Positions 1-6,907 of a stretch of DNA of 7,866 bases are shown one piece after another. The DNA comes from Mycetohabitans rhizoxinica HKI 454 (GTDB lineage Bacteria > Pseudomonadota > Gammaproteobacteria > Burkholderiales > Burkholderiaceae), in NCBI RefSeq assembly GCF_000198775.1, contig NC_014718.1, forward strand, positions 723,969 through 731,834. Reading direction: 5' to 3'. The notes beneath the pieces are model-generated. The model saw only the letters and a program-made list of their open reading frames with translations, was not told where the DNA came from and did not search any database. Position 1 is the stretch's first letter, and each line of letters begins with the position of its first letter. The translations under genes were made by a program, and so were the position numbers.

Positions 1-446
1 TTGCTCCGAACCCGTCAATGCCATCGCCATCGACCCACGATCCGGCATCGAAGTATTGAAACCATTCATGATGTGTCGATCCTGTGCGTCGGTGTGACGC
101 GTGCCGATCATCGTCGTATACAGACAGATAGCGGCGTGCATGTCAACGAGCTACTGGACGCGGGCGCCGACGATTCATGGTCGCGCCGCTGAAATTTCGC
201 GTATTGATACTTCGAATCCGTTTTGCCAATCAAGGGCTGACGCGCCAGCACCGCCCACAAGGCAACAATATTCTCGCGTATCCTCCCTATCGGCTGGATC
301 GCCGGTCCTGGTTGGTGACGCTCAGCGAACGCCGGCTCAACCTCACGCCTCGGGAGTTCGCGTGTGCCTGGCTGCTGTTTTCACGCTACGGCCGATACGT
401 CAGTCGCACGCATATGGCCGGCGCGGTGTGGTGCCACGCAGCATGA
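1..446 (+). pseudogene. Decayed HrpG-like response regulator (5' end outside window)
   Basis: Remnant of an OmpR-family regulator related to the intact hrpG-like gene downstream. No single frame is open, but three frames joined in order align collinearly with that protein from about residue 44. Frame 2 (from base 2) contains VNAIAIDPRSGIEVLKPF, which aligns with FHAILVDSAVGINPLRPF. The TGA at 95-97 falls where the intact protein has Arg72, and VPIIVV resumes after it. The match moves to frame 1 by base 157 (DAGADD), then to frame 3 at about 175, where one missing T turns DDFMVAPL into DDS. The winged-helix part (LTPREFA, AWLLFS, YVSR, AGAVW) follows, then a TGA at 444-446 where the recognition helix should begin. 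In the last 50 aligned residues 30 are identical, so this is a diverged paralogue and not a fresh duplicate. The receiver Lys after DDFMV is already Ala. It is almost certainly non-functional. Confidence 0.85.
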
Positions 447-551
447 GCTCAATGCTTAATCAACTTGAATTTCAGTACCCGCAATACTAGTTTCCACGTC
501 TCGCAATAAAGAGTAATTGCTCTAATGGCGCGATACCCATGCCGATGCCAT

Positions 552-571
552 ACCTGCAGTAGGCTGCAGGT
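552..571. repeat. Perfect 8-bp inverted repeat with 4-base loop
   Basis: ACCTGCAG (552-559) and CTGCAGGT (564-571) are exact reverse complements separated by TAGG. The dyad lies about 105 bases after the pseudogene stop and is followed by TTTAAG, which is too short a T run for a convincing intrinsic terminator. It could be an old terminator, an operator, or chance. No protein can be assigned to it. Confidence 0.4.
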
Positions 572-910
572 TTAAGGCGTCAAAATATATCGCTGGTATG
601 AATATCACAATATCCTTTCAAAATTCATACACATCAATTTAGCGTAAGCTTCCCGTCAACCATTATCCGCTGTACTGTCCGCTGTGACAGCCATCACACT
701 ACCGCTACGCTGGGCTTGCGGGCTGCATGAGCTTGGGGAGGGTCTGCATAGCGGTACCCAATAATACCAACGGGCGCGCCGCTCCTCCAAATCTCAAAAA
801 TTCGAATTCCGCTTAGCGAGACAAATGGTGGACCGCACTCTTATGACAACTCCCCTACAATGCGGATAAAGCAATGCACGTTCGCTTGTTTGAAACAACG
901 CGTTACATAG

Positions 911-927
911 TTGGCACTCATATTGCC
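911..927 (+). promoter_or_regulatory. Sigma-54-type (-24/-12) promoter candidate for hrpG
   Basis: The sequence TTGGCACTCATATTGCC carries TGGCAC (912-917), five bases, then TTGC (923-926). This is the spacing and core of the RpoN consensus TGGCACG-N4-TTGCW, including the invariant GG and GC. Two less critical positions deviate: T for G after TGGCAC, and C for W at the end. The predicted start of transcription is near 938, giving a leader of about 78 bases. The match is visible in the sequence, but use by RpoN is inferred. An enhancer-binding protein site would be expected upstream. The CTGTC-N6-GACAG dyad at 675-690 is one possible place. Confidence 0.5.
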
Positions 928-1015
928 GTACAGTCGGAATGTCGCATCCCTGCCCGCTCTCTGACATAGCGCCAGTCGCGAAAAGCGGTTCAATTAAGAA
1001 TCTACTGGAGAAGAA

Positions 1016-1906
1016 ATGGGAATTGCCATTCTTACCGGGAATAAAGGTTTATTCCAATTCATCGAAGCGTGCTTCGAGGCCGACGACGAGCCATGCCAGC
1101 AGTTCGTCGACGATGTGGCGCTCGCCCGTGCAGCCTATCGTGAGGAATTTCACGCCATCCTGGTCGACTCAGCCGTCGGAATTAACCCTTTGCGCCCATT
1201 TCTCGCGCGCCGGGCCTGCTATGCGGACCGTCGCGCGCCCTTGATCGTCATCGGGGCGCTCGAGGACCGGGCGAGTATCGTGCATGTGCTGGACGCCGGC
1301 GCGGATGATGTTGTGCTCACACCCATCGATCCACGCGAATTGTTGCTCCGGGTGCATCTAGCGATCCGGCGCTTCAATGTCACCCGTCGTACAGACCATG
1401 CCGGCGTAATCGAGTGCGGCCCTTATCGTCTCGATCCGAATACCTGCATTGTCCGCATCAACGGCGACGCGGTGCGGCTGACACCACGAGAATTCGCGAT
1501 TGCCTGGCTGCTGTTTTCACACTACGGGGAATATGTCAGCCGTCGGCAAATCGCCGGCGCGGTATGGAGCAGTTCCGAGGACATCGTGGGCCGGACTTTG
1601 GAGCAGCATATTTACAAGCTGCGCAAGAAGCTGGAACTGCACGGCACGCATGGCCTGCGTCTGCGCACCATGTATGCACATGGCTATCGGATTGAATCCA
1701 TCGAGGCTGATACCGCGACGTCGGCGATGATAGGCGGCCCCCTCGAGGCTCCGCTTGCCACTGCCCATATGTCGCTCGACGACGAAAAGGTTTTACGTCG
1801 CCACGACGGCGTCAATCCGACGGTGGAATGCGTGCTCGAAACCAGGCACGAATGGCAGTGCCCGGCGTCCGTGGCGCCGCTCCTAGAATTCAATGATGCG
1901 CGGTGA
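1016..1906 (+). CDS. hrpG: HrpG-like OmpR-family regulator of type III secretion
   Basis: Likely the upper regulator of the T3SS regulon. In Ralstonia and Xanthomonas, HrpG is an OmpR-type DNA-binding protein that switches on hrpB/hrpX. The 296-residue product has a receiver-like domain at about 1-120 and a winged-helix DNA-binding domain at about 130-230 (LTPREFA at 155-161, recognition helix near 190-206, wing hairpin ending in HGYRI at 222-226). A tail of some 65 residues with no recognisable domain follows. The receiver keeps the phospho-acceptor Asp (D51 in ILVDS). It lacks the acidic pair after beta-1 (TGN at 7-9), the Ser/Thr after beta-4 (GA at 80-81) and the Lys after beta-5 (T102). 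Control by ordinary phosphorylation is therefore doubtful. The start is firm: GGAG at 1007-1010 lies five bases before the ATG, and an in-frame TAA sits at 995-997. The 3' end overlaps convergent sctC. The symbol rests on domain type and position beside hrpB and sctC. Confidence 0.8.
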   Translation: MGIAILTGNKGLFQFIEACFEADDEPCQQFVDDVALARAAYREEFHAILVDSAVGINPLRPFLARRACYADRRAPLIVIGALEDRASIVHVLDAGADDVVLTPIDPRELLLRVHLAIRRFNVTRRTDHAGVIECGPYRLDPNTCIVRINGDAVRLTPREFAIAWLLFSHYGEYVSRRQIAGAVWSSSEDIVGRTLEQHIYKLRKKLELHGTHGLRLRTMYAHGYRIESIEADTATSAMIGGPLEAPLATAHMSLDDEKVLRRHDGVNPTVECVLETRHEWQCPASVAPLLEFNDAR

Positions 1907-3820
1907 CAATAGGAAGATCCTTTCCATATGACTGCGCTGGTCGCTACGGTATCGGAACAAGCCGCCGATCAGCGGAATCTTAGACAACAGCGGTATCCCC
2001 GTTTCGAGGTTGGACGAGGAGTCTGTTCGGTATCCCGCTATCAGCAAGCTTTCGTTCTGCCCTACAAACGCTTCGGTATTGATGGTACTAGTCGTGATAA
2101 CAGGTATATGATCTACCAACTGATTGGTCACTTGCCCATCCTCGATGTGAACTTCCAGCTTGATCCGTGTACGCCCGTCCTCCTCCACGACCAAGGGCCG
2201 AACACGCAATGACACGCCCGTGGACACGCTGTACAGGTCTGCCGACGTATAGCCGGCCACGCGCACGAAAAAGCGTGTCTTGTGATCCATGACGGCTTCC
2301 GCGTTGCTCAATGTCGCGACCTTCGGGCTTGCGTCGATACGCGCGAGATTGGCACTTTGCAGCGCATCTACCCGCGCCAGCAGGTAGCGCCCGGCGTTGC
2401 CCAGCACAGCCGTCAGGGACGCGCCAAGCGGCGCGGTACTGATGACTGTCGTGCCGTCGCTGCTGTTAGACGTAAATGTGGGATTGAGGGTGCCATCGTA
2501 TGACGAGGGACTGTGCAAACCATTGCCGGTCTGTAAATCGACATGACTGTTATGTGCCCGCCAGTCCACCCCAATCTGCTTGAGCGCGTCATCGTCAACT
2601 TCGATGATGTGAGCCTCGATTTCCACCAGCCGTGGCTTGACATCAAGCGCGTCAATCAGCGACTGGTATTGGGCCAGGCGCTCTGGTAAATCGCGGATCA
2701 GCACCGAATTGGTACGTTCGTCCGCCTGGATGACAGGTAGTGACGCGGTATCGGCGGCCGGCCCCAGGTCATTGGAGAAGCCAGCCGTGTAGCGTGCGGC
2801 ACCGCCACCATAGTCGCCCGTACCTTGCCCTGGCAGCCCGGCTATGCCCCCGCCCGCGGTACGACTGCCTGAGCCGATCCCGCCCAGCAACCCGGCCAGA
2901 CCCGGCGACACCGTACCCGTGGGCATGTTGTCCGGCAAGGGGGGCATCAACACTGTGGGACCGTTCGTTCCGCCGCCGGCTACCGTACCGCCGAGATTGC
3001 CGCCGGCGTCAGCCATTGGATCGACGCGCCGCATGTAAGCCTTTGCGAAGCCGCTCTGCGGGCCGTCTCCCGATCCGCCCAGCGCCGATTTGCTCTCAGG
3101 GTGATACAGCCCCGATAAGACACTGGCCACACCGGCAACGACATAGCGCTGTCCGTCGACCTCGACATTATGGTCGGCGGCCCACGCATGCTTGAGTGAA
3201 AAAATACGTACCTGCGAGCCGGCTTGCCGCGCCACGGCCGCATCGACTCGCCGCGCCACCTCGGCGATCAGCTGTACATACTGAGGCGGCCCGTTGACGA
3301 GTACCGTATTGCGGGTATCGTCGTAAGACAACGGGAAGGCCGGATTGGTGATCCGCAGTCGATCGAGTGCCGCCTTCAAGTCGTCGACGCTCGCGTGCTG
3401 CAACTGGACGACCTGCCGTGTCACGCCGCTCGCGTCGCTGATCGACAACACCGTTCCGTCGTAGAACCAGACAAATCCGAAGGTCGACGCCAAGGTCTCG
3501 AGGAATCGTTGCGGCGGCATGTCGAAACGGCCCGTGACCTTGCCGTGAACATCGCCGGATATCGTTGCGGGCACACCCTGGCTAGACGCAAAGTCTCGCA
3601 GGACATCCTTAATATCCTTGCCCTCCACGGACACATGGACCATCCGGCTGTGCCAGCGTATCGGTATGTCATCGGCGAAGGCCGGCGTGGCGGACAGGGC
3701 AAGCGACGCAATGCATGCCACACACACCAGCTTCTTGCGCATCGTGCCCGCGCCTGCTGAAACCACACCCCGGGTTGTCTGCATCCAGTTCATTGTTGTC
3801 ATCGATTTACGCGTTGTCAA
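1883..3820 (-). CDS. sctC: Type III secretion outer-membrane secretin SctC (HrcC)
   Basis: Forms the outer-membrane ring through which T3SS substrates leave the cell. The 645-residue product shows a Sec signal peptide starting at MRKK (27-30), with a hydrophobic core and likely cleavage after AFA (49). An N0 domain spans about 51-125, N1 about 133-195, and a further periplasmic domain about 203-395. The secretin domain (397-645) contains VEIEAHIIEV, LARIDASPKVATL, VSLRVRPLVV, a VGQNESLLIAGY strand and the closing block GIPLLSKIPLIGGLF. A Gly/Pro-rich insertion of about 110 residues (246-355) makes it somewhat longer than typical HrcC proteins (roughly 570-610 residues). The start shown is a TTG preceded by AGGA at 3832-3835, 11 bases away, which is wide. 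ATG codons at 3802, 3793, 3784 and 3742 are alternatives, and the one at 3742 begins the signal peptide directly. It lies 57 bases after hrpB on the same strand, so co-transcription is likely. Pilotin dependence cannot be judged here. Confidence 0.92.
   Translation of the reverse strand: MTTRKSMTTMNWMQTTRGVVSAGAGTMRKKLVCVACIASLALSATPAFADDIPIRWHSRMVHVSVEGKDIKDVLRDFASSQGVPATISGDVHGKVTGRFDMPPQRFLETLASTFGFVWFYDGTVLSISDASGVTRQVVQLQHASVDDLKAALDRLRITNPAFPLSYDDTRNTVLVNGPPQYVQLIAEVARRVDAAVARQAGSQVRIFSLKHAWAADHNVEVDGQRYVVAGVASVLSGLYHPESKSALGGSGDGPQSGFAKAYMRRVDPMADAGGNLGGTVAGGGTNGPTVLMPPLPDNMPTGTVSPGLAGLLGGIGSGSRTAGGGIAGLPGQGTGDYGGGAARYTAGFSNDLGPAADTASLPVIQADERTNSVLIRDLPERLAQYQSLIDALDVKPRLVEIEAHIIEVDDDALKQIGVDWRAHNSHVDLQTGNGLHSPSSYDGTLNPTFTSNSSDGTTVISTAPLGASLTAVLGNAGRYLLARVDALQSANLARIDASPKVATLSNAEAVMDHKTRFFVRVAGYTSADLYSVSTGVSLRVRPLVVEEDGRTRIKLEVHIEDGQVTNQLVDHIPVITTSTINTEAFVGQNESLLIAGYRTDSSSNLETGIPLLSKIPLIGGLFRYRSDQRSHMERIFLLSPRIIEF
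2756..3085 (-). other. Glycine/proline-rich insertion inside SctC
   Basis: Residues 246-355 of the secretin are dominated by Gly, Pro, Ala, Ser and Thr (for example AGLLGGIGSGS and GGGIAGLPGQG). They separate the strand-rich FSLKHAWAADH part from VIQADERTNSVLIRDLP, which together would make one ring-building domain. The segment reads as a disordered loop. Low-complexity inserts at this place are known in secretins, but this one is long and may vary between strains. Confidence 0.6.
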
Positions 3821-3877
3821 GGTTGCATAGATCCTTCACCCACGGTCGGACACGCACGGCGATCGAAGGGTATTCGT

Positions 3878-5332
3878 CTACCGGTCGAGCGTCTCCGACG
3901 GCGCTTCCTGAAATTCCTTCCGATACCCGCTCACCAGCGTCGACCGGTTCTGCACGCCCCACTTGTTCGCGATGCGCAGCACGCTGCGTTCGCTCTCCAG
4001 CGAGTCGCTCAACAGCTCCGCCCGGATGCGCTCCATGCGCTGGCGGCGAATCAATTCGGTTGGAGACAATCCGAGGAAGTTCTTGAAAGCACTTTGCAGC
4101 GCCCGCTCGGTCACGCCGACCTCCGCGGCGATCTCGCGCACCGATAGGTCATGCCGGTTCAGGTTTTCCTGCATGTATCGATATGCCCGCCGGTACTTGG
4201 CCGGCAGCCGCGCACTGATGTCGTCCAGCTGGCCCGTCTGGGGCGTCGCACGGCTGGAGAACGACACCAACGCCTGGGAGTCGTCCCGCAGGCATTGCGT
4301 TGAGACAACCGCATAGCGCGTGTAGTACTGCATCGACTCGTTGACCTTACCCTGGCTTTGCCTGATCTTGGCAAGACAATAGAGATAGTCGATTTGCCGG
4401 CGTCCGGTGCTGGAGACGTAGTCAACACGGTTCAGCGACTCCACCACCGACTCGGCAAGCTGGGGCGCGCCTGCGTGCAACGCCGCCAATCCAATCTCGA
4501 TCCGGGTTGATCGCCCATACTCGGACAATCCGTTACGCGCCGCCCAGTCCAAGTGTTGCTGGATATTCATCATTGCGTCGCGCACGCCGTGCGACAACAG
4601 TCGCAAGTGGCGCAAGTACATGATTCGTTGCTTGAGCAACGGCATCTGAACGCGCTGCGCATCGGTCTCCAGCGCTTCGATCAGCGCACCGGAGTCACGG
4701 CTGCCAAGCGATCGTTCGTCAACAGCGCCAGACAGCCAGTAGGCGTGGTCACCAAGCTGGGACGATAACCTCAACTCACGCTGCACCGCGATATCCAGAC
4801 GCAGCGTCAGCACAACCTCCTGCCAGCGCTGTGCCACCTCAGGCGGGGCCTCCTCGGCCAGCTCGATCAGCTGCTTGATCGCATCGCGCAGGAAGCGGCC
4901 CTGTCCAAGCTCGTGCAATGCACACACCAGGCCGAACTGAGCCTCCAGACGCTGCAACGGATCCAACTCCGCGTCGTCGACCAGACGGACAAAGCAGGAC
5001 AACGCCGTCGCCAGCCGGCAGCGGAACAGCGCTTGCCAGCCAGCATTGCGACAAGAGGCGGCCCGCACTGCATGAGCACACTCCCGCACCGCGCGCTGCG
5101 CGCGCCGATACGACGTTTCTGCCTCGTCATCGATACCCAGCGTCATTTGCATATCGGCATGCAGTTGCAGCAGCCCGGCGACCTGTTGATCCTCGCGCTC
5201 ATCCTCGCCCCACCGGCTTGCTTGGCCACCTGCGGCAGTGAGATTCGCTTCGATCAACTTGTTCATAAACTCGGCCGGCACGTTTTTCGACGACAGGGCT
5301 GCAGCCAACGGGAAATACGGTGTTATGAGCAT
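3878..5332 (-). CDS. hrpB: HrpB-like AraC-family activator of type III secretion genes
   Basis: Transcription activator of the T3SS regulon. Its Ralstonia namesake binds hrpII boxes (TTCG-N16-TTCG) in front of hrp operons and effector genes. The 484-residue product matches the expected size (about 475-485). Residues 1-375 are almost entirely helical and repeat-like, as in the TPR-like N-terminus of HrpB/HrpX. Residues about 380-484 form an AraC/XylS DNA-binding domain, with a first helix-turn-helix around LSVREIAAEVGVTERAL (396-412) and a second around VLRIANKWGVQNRSTLVSGY (451-470). The start is supported by GGAG seven bases upstream of the ATG. On the - strand it is followed after 57 bases by sctC. 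Divergently, across 334 bases, lies the DUF3455 lipoprotein gene. Activation by the hrpG product is inferred from the Ralstonia model. I see no TTCG-N16-TTCG box before hrpB itself. Confidence 0.9.
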   Translation of the reverse strand: MLITPYFPLAAALSSKNVPAEFMNKLIEANLTAAGGQASRWGEDEREDQQVAGLLQLHADMQMTLGIDDEAETSYRRAQRAVRECAHAVRAASCRNAGWQALFRCRLATALSCFVRLVDDAELDPLQRLEAQFGLVCALHELGQGRFLRDAIKQLIELAEEAPPEVAQRWQEVVLTLRLDIAVQRELRLSSQLGDHAYWLSGAVDERSLGSRDSGALIEALETDAQRVQMPLLKQRIMYLRHLRLLSHGVRDAMMNIQQHLDWAARNGLSEYGRSTRIEIGLAALHAGAPQLAESVVESLNRVDYVSSTGRRQIDYLYCLAKIRQSQGKVNESMQYYTRYAVVSTQCLRDDSQALVSFSSRATPQTGQLDDISARLPAKYRRAYRYMQENLNRHDLSVREIAAEVGVTERALQSAFKNFLGLSPTELIRRQRMERIRAELLSDSLESERSVLRIANKWGVQNRSTLVSGYRKEFQEAPSETLDR

Positions 5333-5666
5333 CGTGAGACTCCAATATGCGCGCGCCTCATGGCCTGACGCACGACGTCATTACAAGCGCCCTTGCGGGT
5401 CTGACATATCGGAATCTAGTCGAACCATCCTGCAACATTTTCAACAAATCTGACCAAACTGCTATATTTTGAGGACTATTGAAATTCTTCCGCGCAATTA
5501 GGCACGCGACAACGGCACAGAGCATATCGGAACCGCCGCCGGCGGGCTGTAGACAGCAGTCCATTACTACGCCTGGTCATTCATCGTTTCGCGTGGCGTC
5601 TATCGGCCGCGGCCCGATAGCGTTGTACTTCGGTTCTTTCCAGCCGATCTTGACGGATACCGCACG
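5333..5666. other. Divergent promoter region between hrpB and the DUF3455 gene
   Basis: These 334 bases separate two genes read away from each other and must hold both promoters. The hrpB ribosome-binding site (GGAG on the - strand) is at its left edge. An AT-rich core at about 5435-5485 contains TATATT (5463-5468), usable as a + strand -10 element, with a poor -35 (TCAACA at 5441-5446). No HrpB-type TTCG-N16-TTCG box is present on either strand. A 7-bp dyad lies at 5600-5620. I see no small gene here. Confidence 0.5.
5600..5620. promoter_or_regulatory. 7-bp dyad upstream of the DUF3455 gene
   Basis: CTATCGG (5600-5606) and CCGATAG (5614-5620) are exact reverse complements around the spacer CCGCGGC. 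The dyad is 46 bases before the GTG start at 5667, a plausible place for an operator or leader hairpin. There is no T tract, so a terminator is unlikely. Its function is unknown. Confidence 0.35.
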
Positions 5667-6389
5667 GTGAATCCTCTTACATGTCTTCTAAAATGGGCGC
5701 GGGCACATCGAGTCCCGTCAAGCGGTAACGACAGGCAGCTGACGAGCCGGCCAGCCGTGCATGGCCAACGCGCCACCATACTGGTGTCGGGCGCTTGTGC
5801 GCTAGGGCTGGCGGCTTGTGCGGCGCCCGATGTGCCGCCGTCGAACAGCACGCTGCCCGCCTCGCTTCAAGCCAAGCCAGTCGAGGTATTGCAGGAAGTC
5901 TTCCGCGTACACGGGAATGAAACGTATGTATGCCAACGCAACGGTAATCAATTGAGTTGGCATGCCACCGGAACGCTGGCGACACTGGTCGATGCGTCGC
6001 GCCACAGTGCGGGAGTTATATCACCGGGCGGATATTTCATAGCAACCGATGGCAGCTACGTCGTGACAAGGTTGCTTGCGCAGGAGATAATCAGCGCATC
6101 GACGCTGCCGTGGCAACGGTTGACCGCCGTCCATTCCTCTGCAGAGCCCGGAGAAGCCGGCAGGTTCGCCAACATCACATCGATACAACGCGTGCAAACG
6201 TCGGGCGGGCTGCCGCCGGATCCGGTGTGCACGGTCGAGCGCACAGCGCTCTATGTGCCGTACTCGGCGACTTATTTGTTCTATCGGCGTGGCCAACCCG
6301 TCACGCCGGGCGGCGCCGCGAACGATGTCGCGCAGCAGGCAACCGAGGCAAATTGCAAGCTCGACATGTCTGCGTGTGAGGTAAAATAG
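5667..6389 (+). CDS. DUF3455-family lipoprotein
   Basis: Predicted outer-membrane lipoprotein of the DUF3455 family, whose function is unknown. The family pattern is clear: YVCQ near 87-90, a Trp in QLSWHA, a GYFIATDGSYV stretch (122-132), LPWQRLTAV (147-155), TSIQRVQTSGG (171-181), a Cys near 188, and the closing VPYSATYLFYRR (197-208). A lipobox L48-A49-A50-C51 follows a hydrophobic run. Ala at +2 after the Cys argues for outer-membrane sorting. The GTG at 5667 gives 240 residues with 33 odd basic residues before the signal core. A second in-frame GTG at 5757 gives 210 residues with a compact signal peptide (HGQR, hydrophobic core, LAAC), which I find more natural. Neither has a strong ribosome-binding site. 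It sits in a T3SS locus, divergent from hrpB, so a link to secretion or the envelope is possible but is inference only. Confidence 0.8.
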   Translation: MNPLTCLLKWARAHRVPSSGNDRQLTSRPAVHGQRATILVSGACALGLAACAAPDVPPSNSTLPASLQAKPVEVLQEVFRVHGNETYVCQRNGNQLSWHATGTLATLVDASRHSAGVISPGGYFIATDGSYVVTRLLAQEIISASTLPWQRLTAVHSSAEPGEAGRFANITSIQRVQTSGGLPPDPVCTVERTALYVPYSATYLFYRRGQPVTPGGAANDVAQQATEANCKLDMSACEVK

Positions 6390-6763
6390 TCTGCCACCGG
6401 GCCGCGCGTGCTCTTGTTTCCGCCATAACGGGCCGCCGGCTGGCTTTTGCCGTTCGAATGCGCAAGTACGTATGCATATTCATGTCACTATCGCGCTGTG
6501 CGCGATGGCGAGGTGATGGCGGTGCTGATCGCCGCACGCCAGTGGCCGGGTCAATGCCGGTGCTGGCTTGCCCTTGTAACCCCACGTTCGATCAATGCAG
6601 CTTAACTCTTCGATAGCATTGCTTATTCGGCGGGTTTTGCGATGCTGCCGCTAAGAGCGTTTTGCGGAGCTTGTTCGGCTCATTCGCTACCGCTGTCGTA
6701 AGCGGGAGAACAAGATAAGAGCTTAGGCGGTTAGATCTAGTCTTCTCGTTACAAGAGCATGCA
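6390..6763. other. Gene-free region before the effector candidate
   Basis: These 374 bases contain no gene I can support. The left half is GC-rich and the right half is closer to even. Five TTCG tetramers occur at 6587, 6609, 6626, 6674 and 6683, but none are 16 bases apart as an HrpB box requires. A nested hairpin lies at 6670-6714. No insertion-sequence ends or target-site repeats are evident. Confidence 0.5.
6670..6714 (+). promoter_or_regulatory. Nested hairpin in the presumed leader of the effector gene
   Basis: CTTGTTC (6670-6676) pairs exactly with GAACAAG (6708-6714). Inside it CCGCT (6690-6694) pairs with AGCGG (6701-6705) around a six-base loop. The element ends 49 bases before the ATG at 6764. 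It could fold in the 5' leader and affect translation, or be a protein-binding dyad. Each stem alone is short enough to be chance. Confidence 0.3.
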
Positions 6764-6907
6764 ATGAATCCGCTACTCTCATCCATCCGATCCTTCCTAA
6801 ATCGCTCCGAGACCACTACGCATAACGGTGCGCAAGAGCCATCGGCAGCCCGCACACTGGCGTCCCCTTCGGCATCCCGGCTTGCAATATGCCCAATGAG
6901 CTACTAA
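6764..6907 (+). CDS. Short Ser/Thr-rich ORF, possible detached N-terminus of the F-box protein
   Basis: A 47-residue frame beginning MNPLLSSIRSFLNRS, then rich in Ser, Thr, Ala and Pro, as type III secretion signals often are. AAGAG (6753-6757) lies six bases before its ATG, whereas the ATG of the following gene (6889) has no ribosome-binding site. The two frames overlap by 19 bases. One extra A near 6886 would turn LAIC into LANM and join this segment to the F-box protein, giving about 264 residues. I therefore read it as the original start of that gene, separated by a one-base deletion or a sequencing error. It could also be a non-coding coincidence. Confidence 0.4.
   Translation: MNPLLSSIRSFLNRSETTTHNGAQEPSAARTLASPSASRLAICPMSY

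Larger units (their letters stand above)
447..1015. other. Gene-free region upstream of hrpG
   Basis: I find no credible gene in these 569 bases. Neither strand continues the winged helix of the preceding pseudogene. The stretch from about 580 to 660 is AT-rich compared with the rest of the window. It holds a perfect short hairpin (552-571), a five-base dyad (CTGTC at 675-679, GACAG at 686-690) and a sigma-54-like promoter (911-927). It is best read as the regulatory region of the hrpG-like gene plus eroded sequence left from the decayed paralogue. Confidence 0.6.

Noticed and set aside
939..1244. 101-residue frame upstream of and overlapping hrpG
   Set aside because: It is out of frame with hrpG, runs over its first 229 bases, and its product has no family features. 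The hrpG start is well supported.
2740..3195. Long open frames on the + strand opposite sctC (also 3224-3760) and opposite hrpB (4913-5368)
   Set aside because: They are antisense shadows of GC-rich coding DNA with Arg/Pro-rich or featureless products. The - strand genes there are clear family members.
6482..6603. Possible antitoxin-like fragment (frame reading RDGEVMAVLIAARQW)
   Set aside because: It is short, has no complete domain, no ribosome-binding site and no toxin partner. The resemblance is too weak to call.
6587..6612. TTCG at 6587-6590 and 6609-6612 as an HrpB (hrpII) box for the effector candidate
   Set aside because: The gap is 18 bases, whereas the box needs 16. TTCG is common in this DNA, and the other TTCG copies nearby do not give the right spacing either.
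6647..6663. Intrinsic terminator: CGCT-AAG-AGCG followed by TTTT
   Set aside because: The stem has only four base pairs and the T run is four long. It lies some 260 bases beyond the DUF3455 stop codon.
6592..6855. 87-residue - strand frame opposite the effector leader
   Set aside because: It has no recognisable domain, lies antisense to the 47-codon segment and its leader, and crosses the nested inverted repeats.
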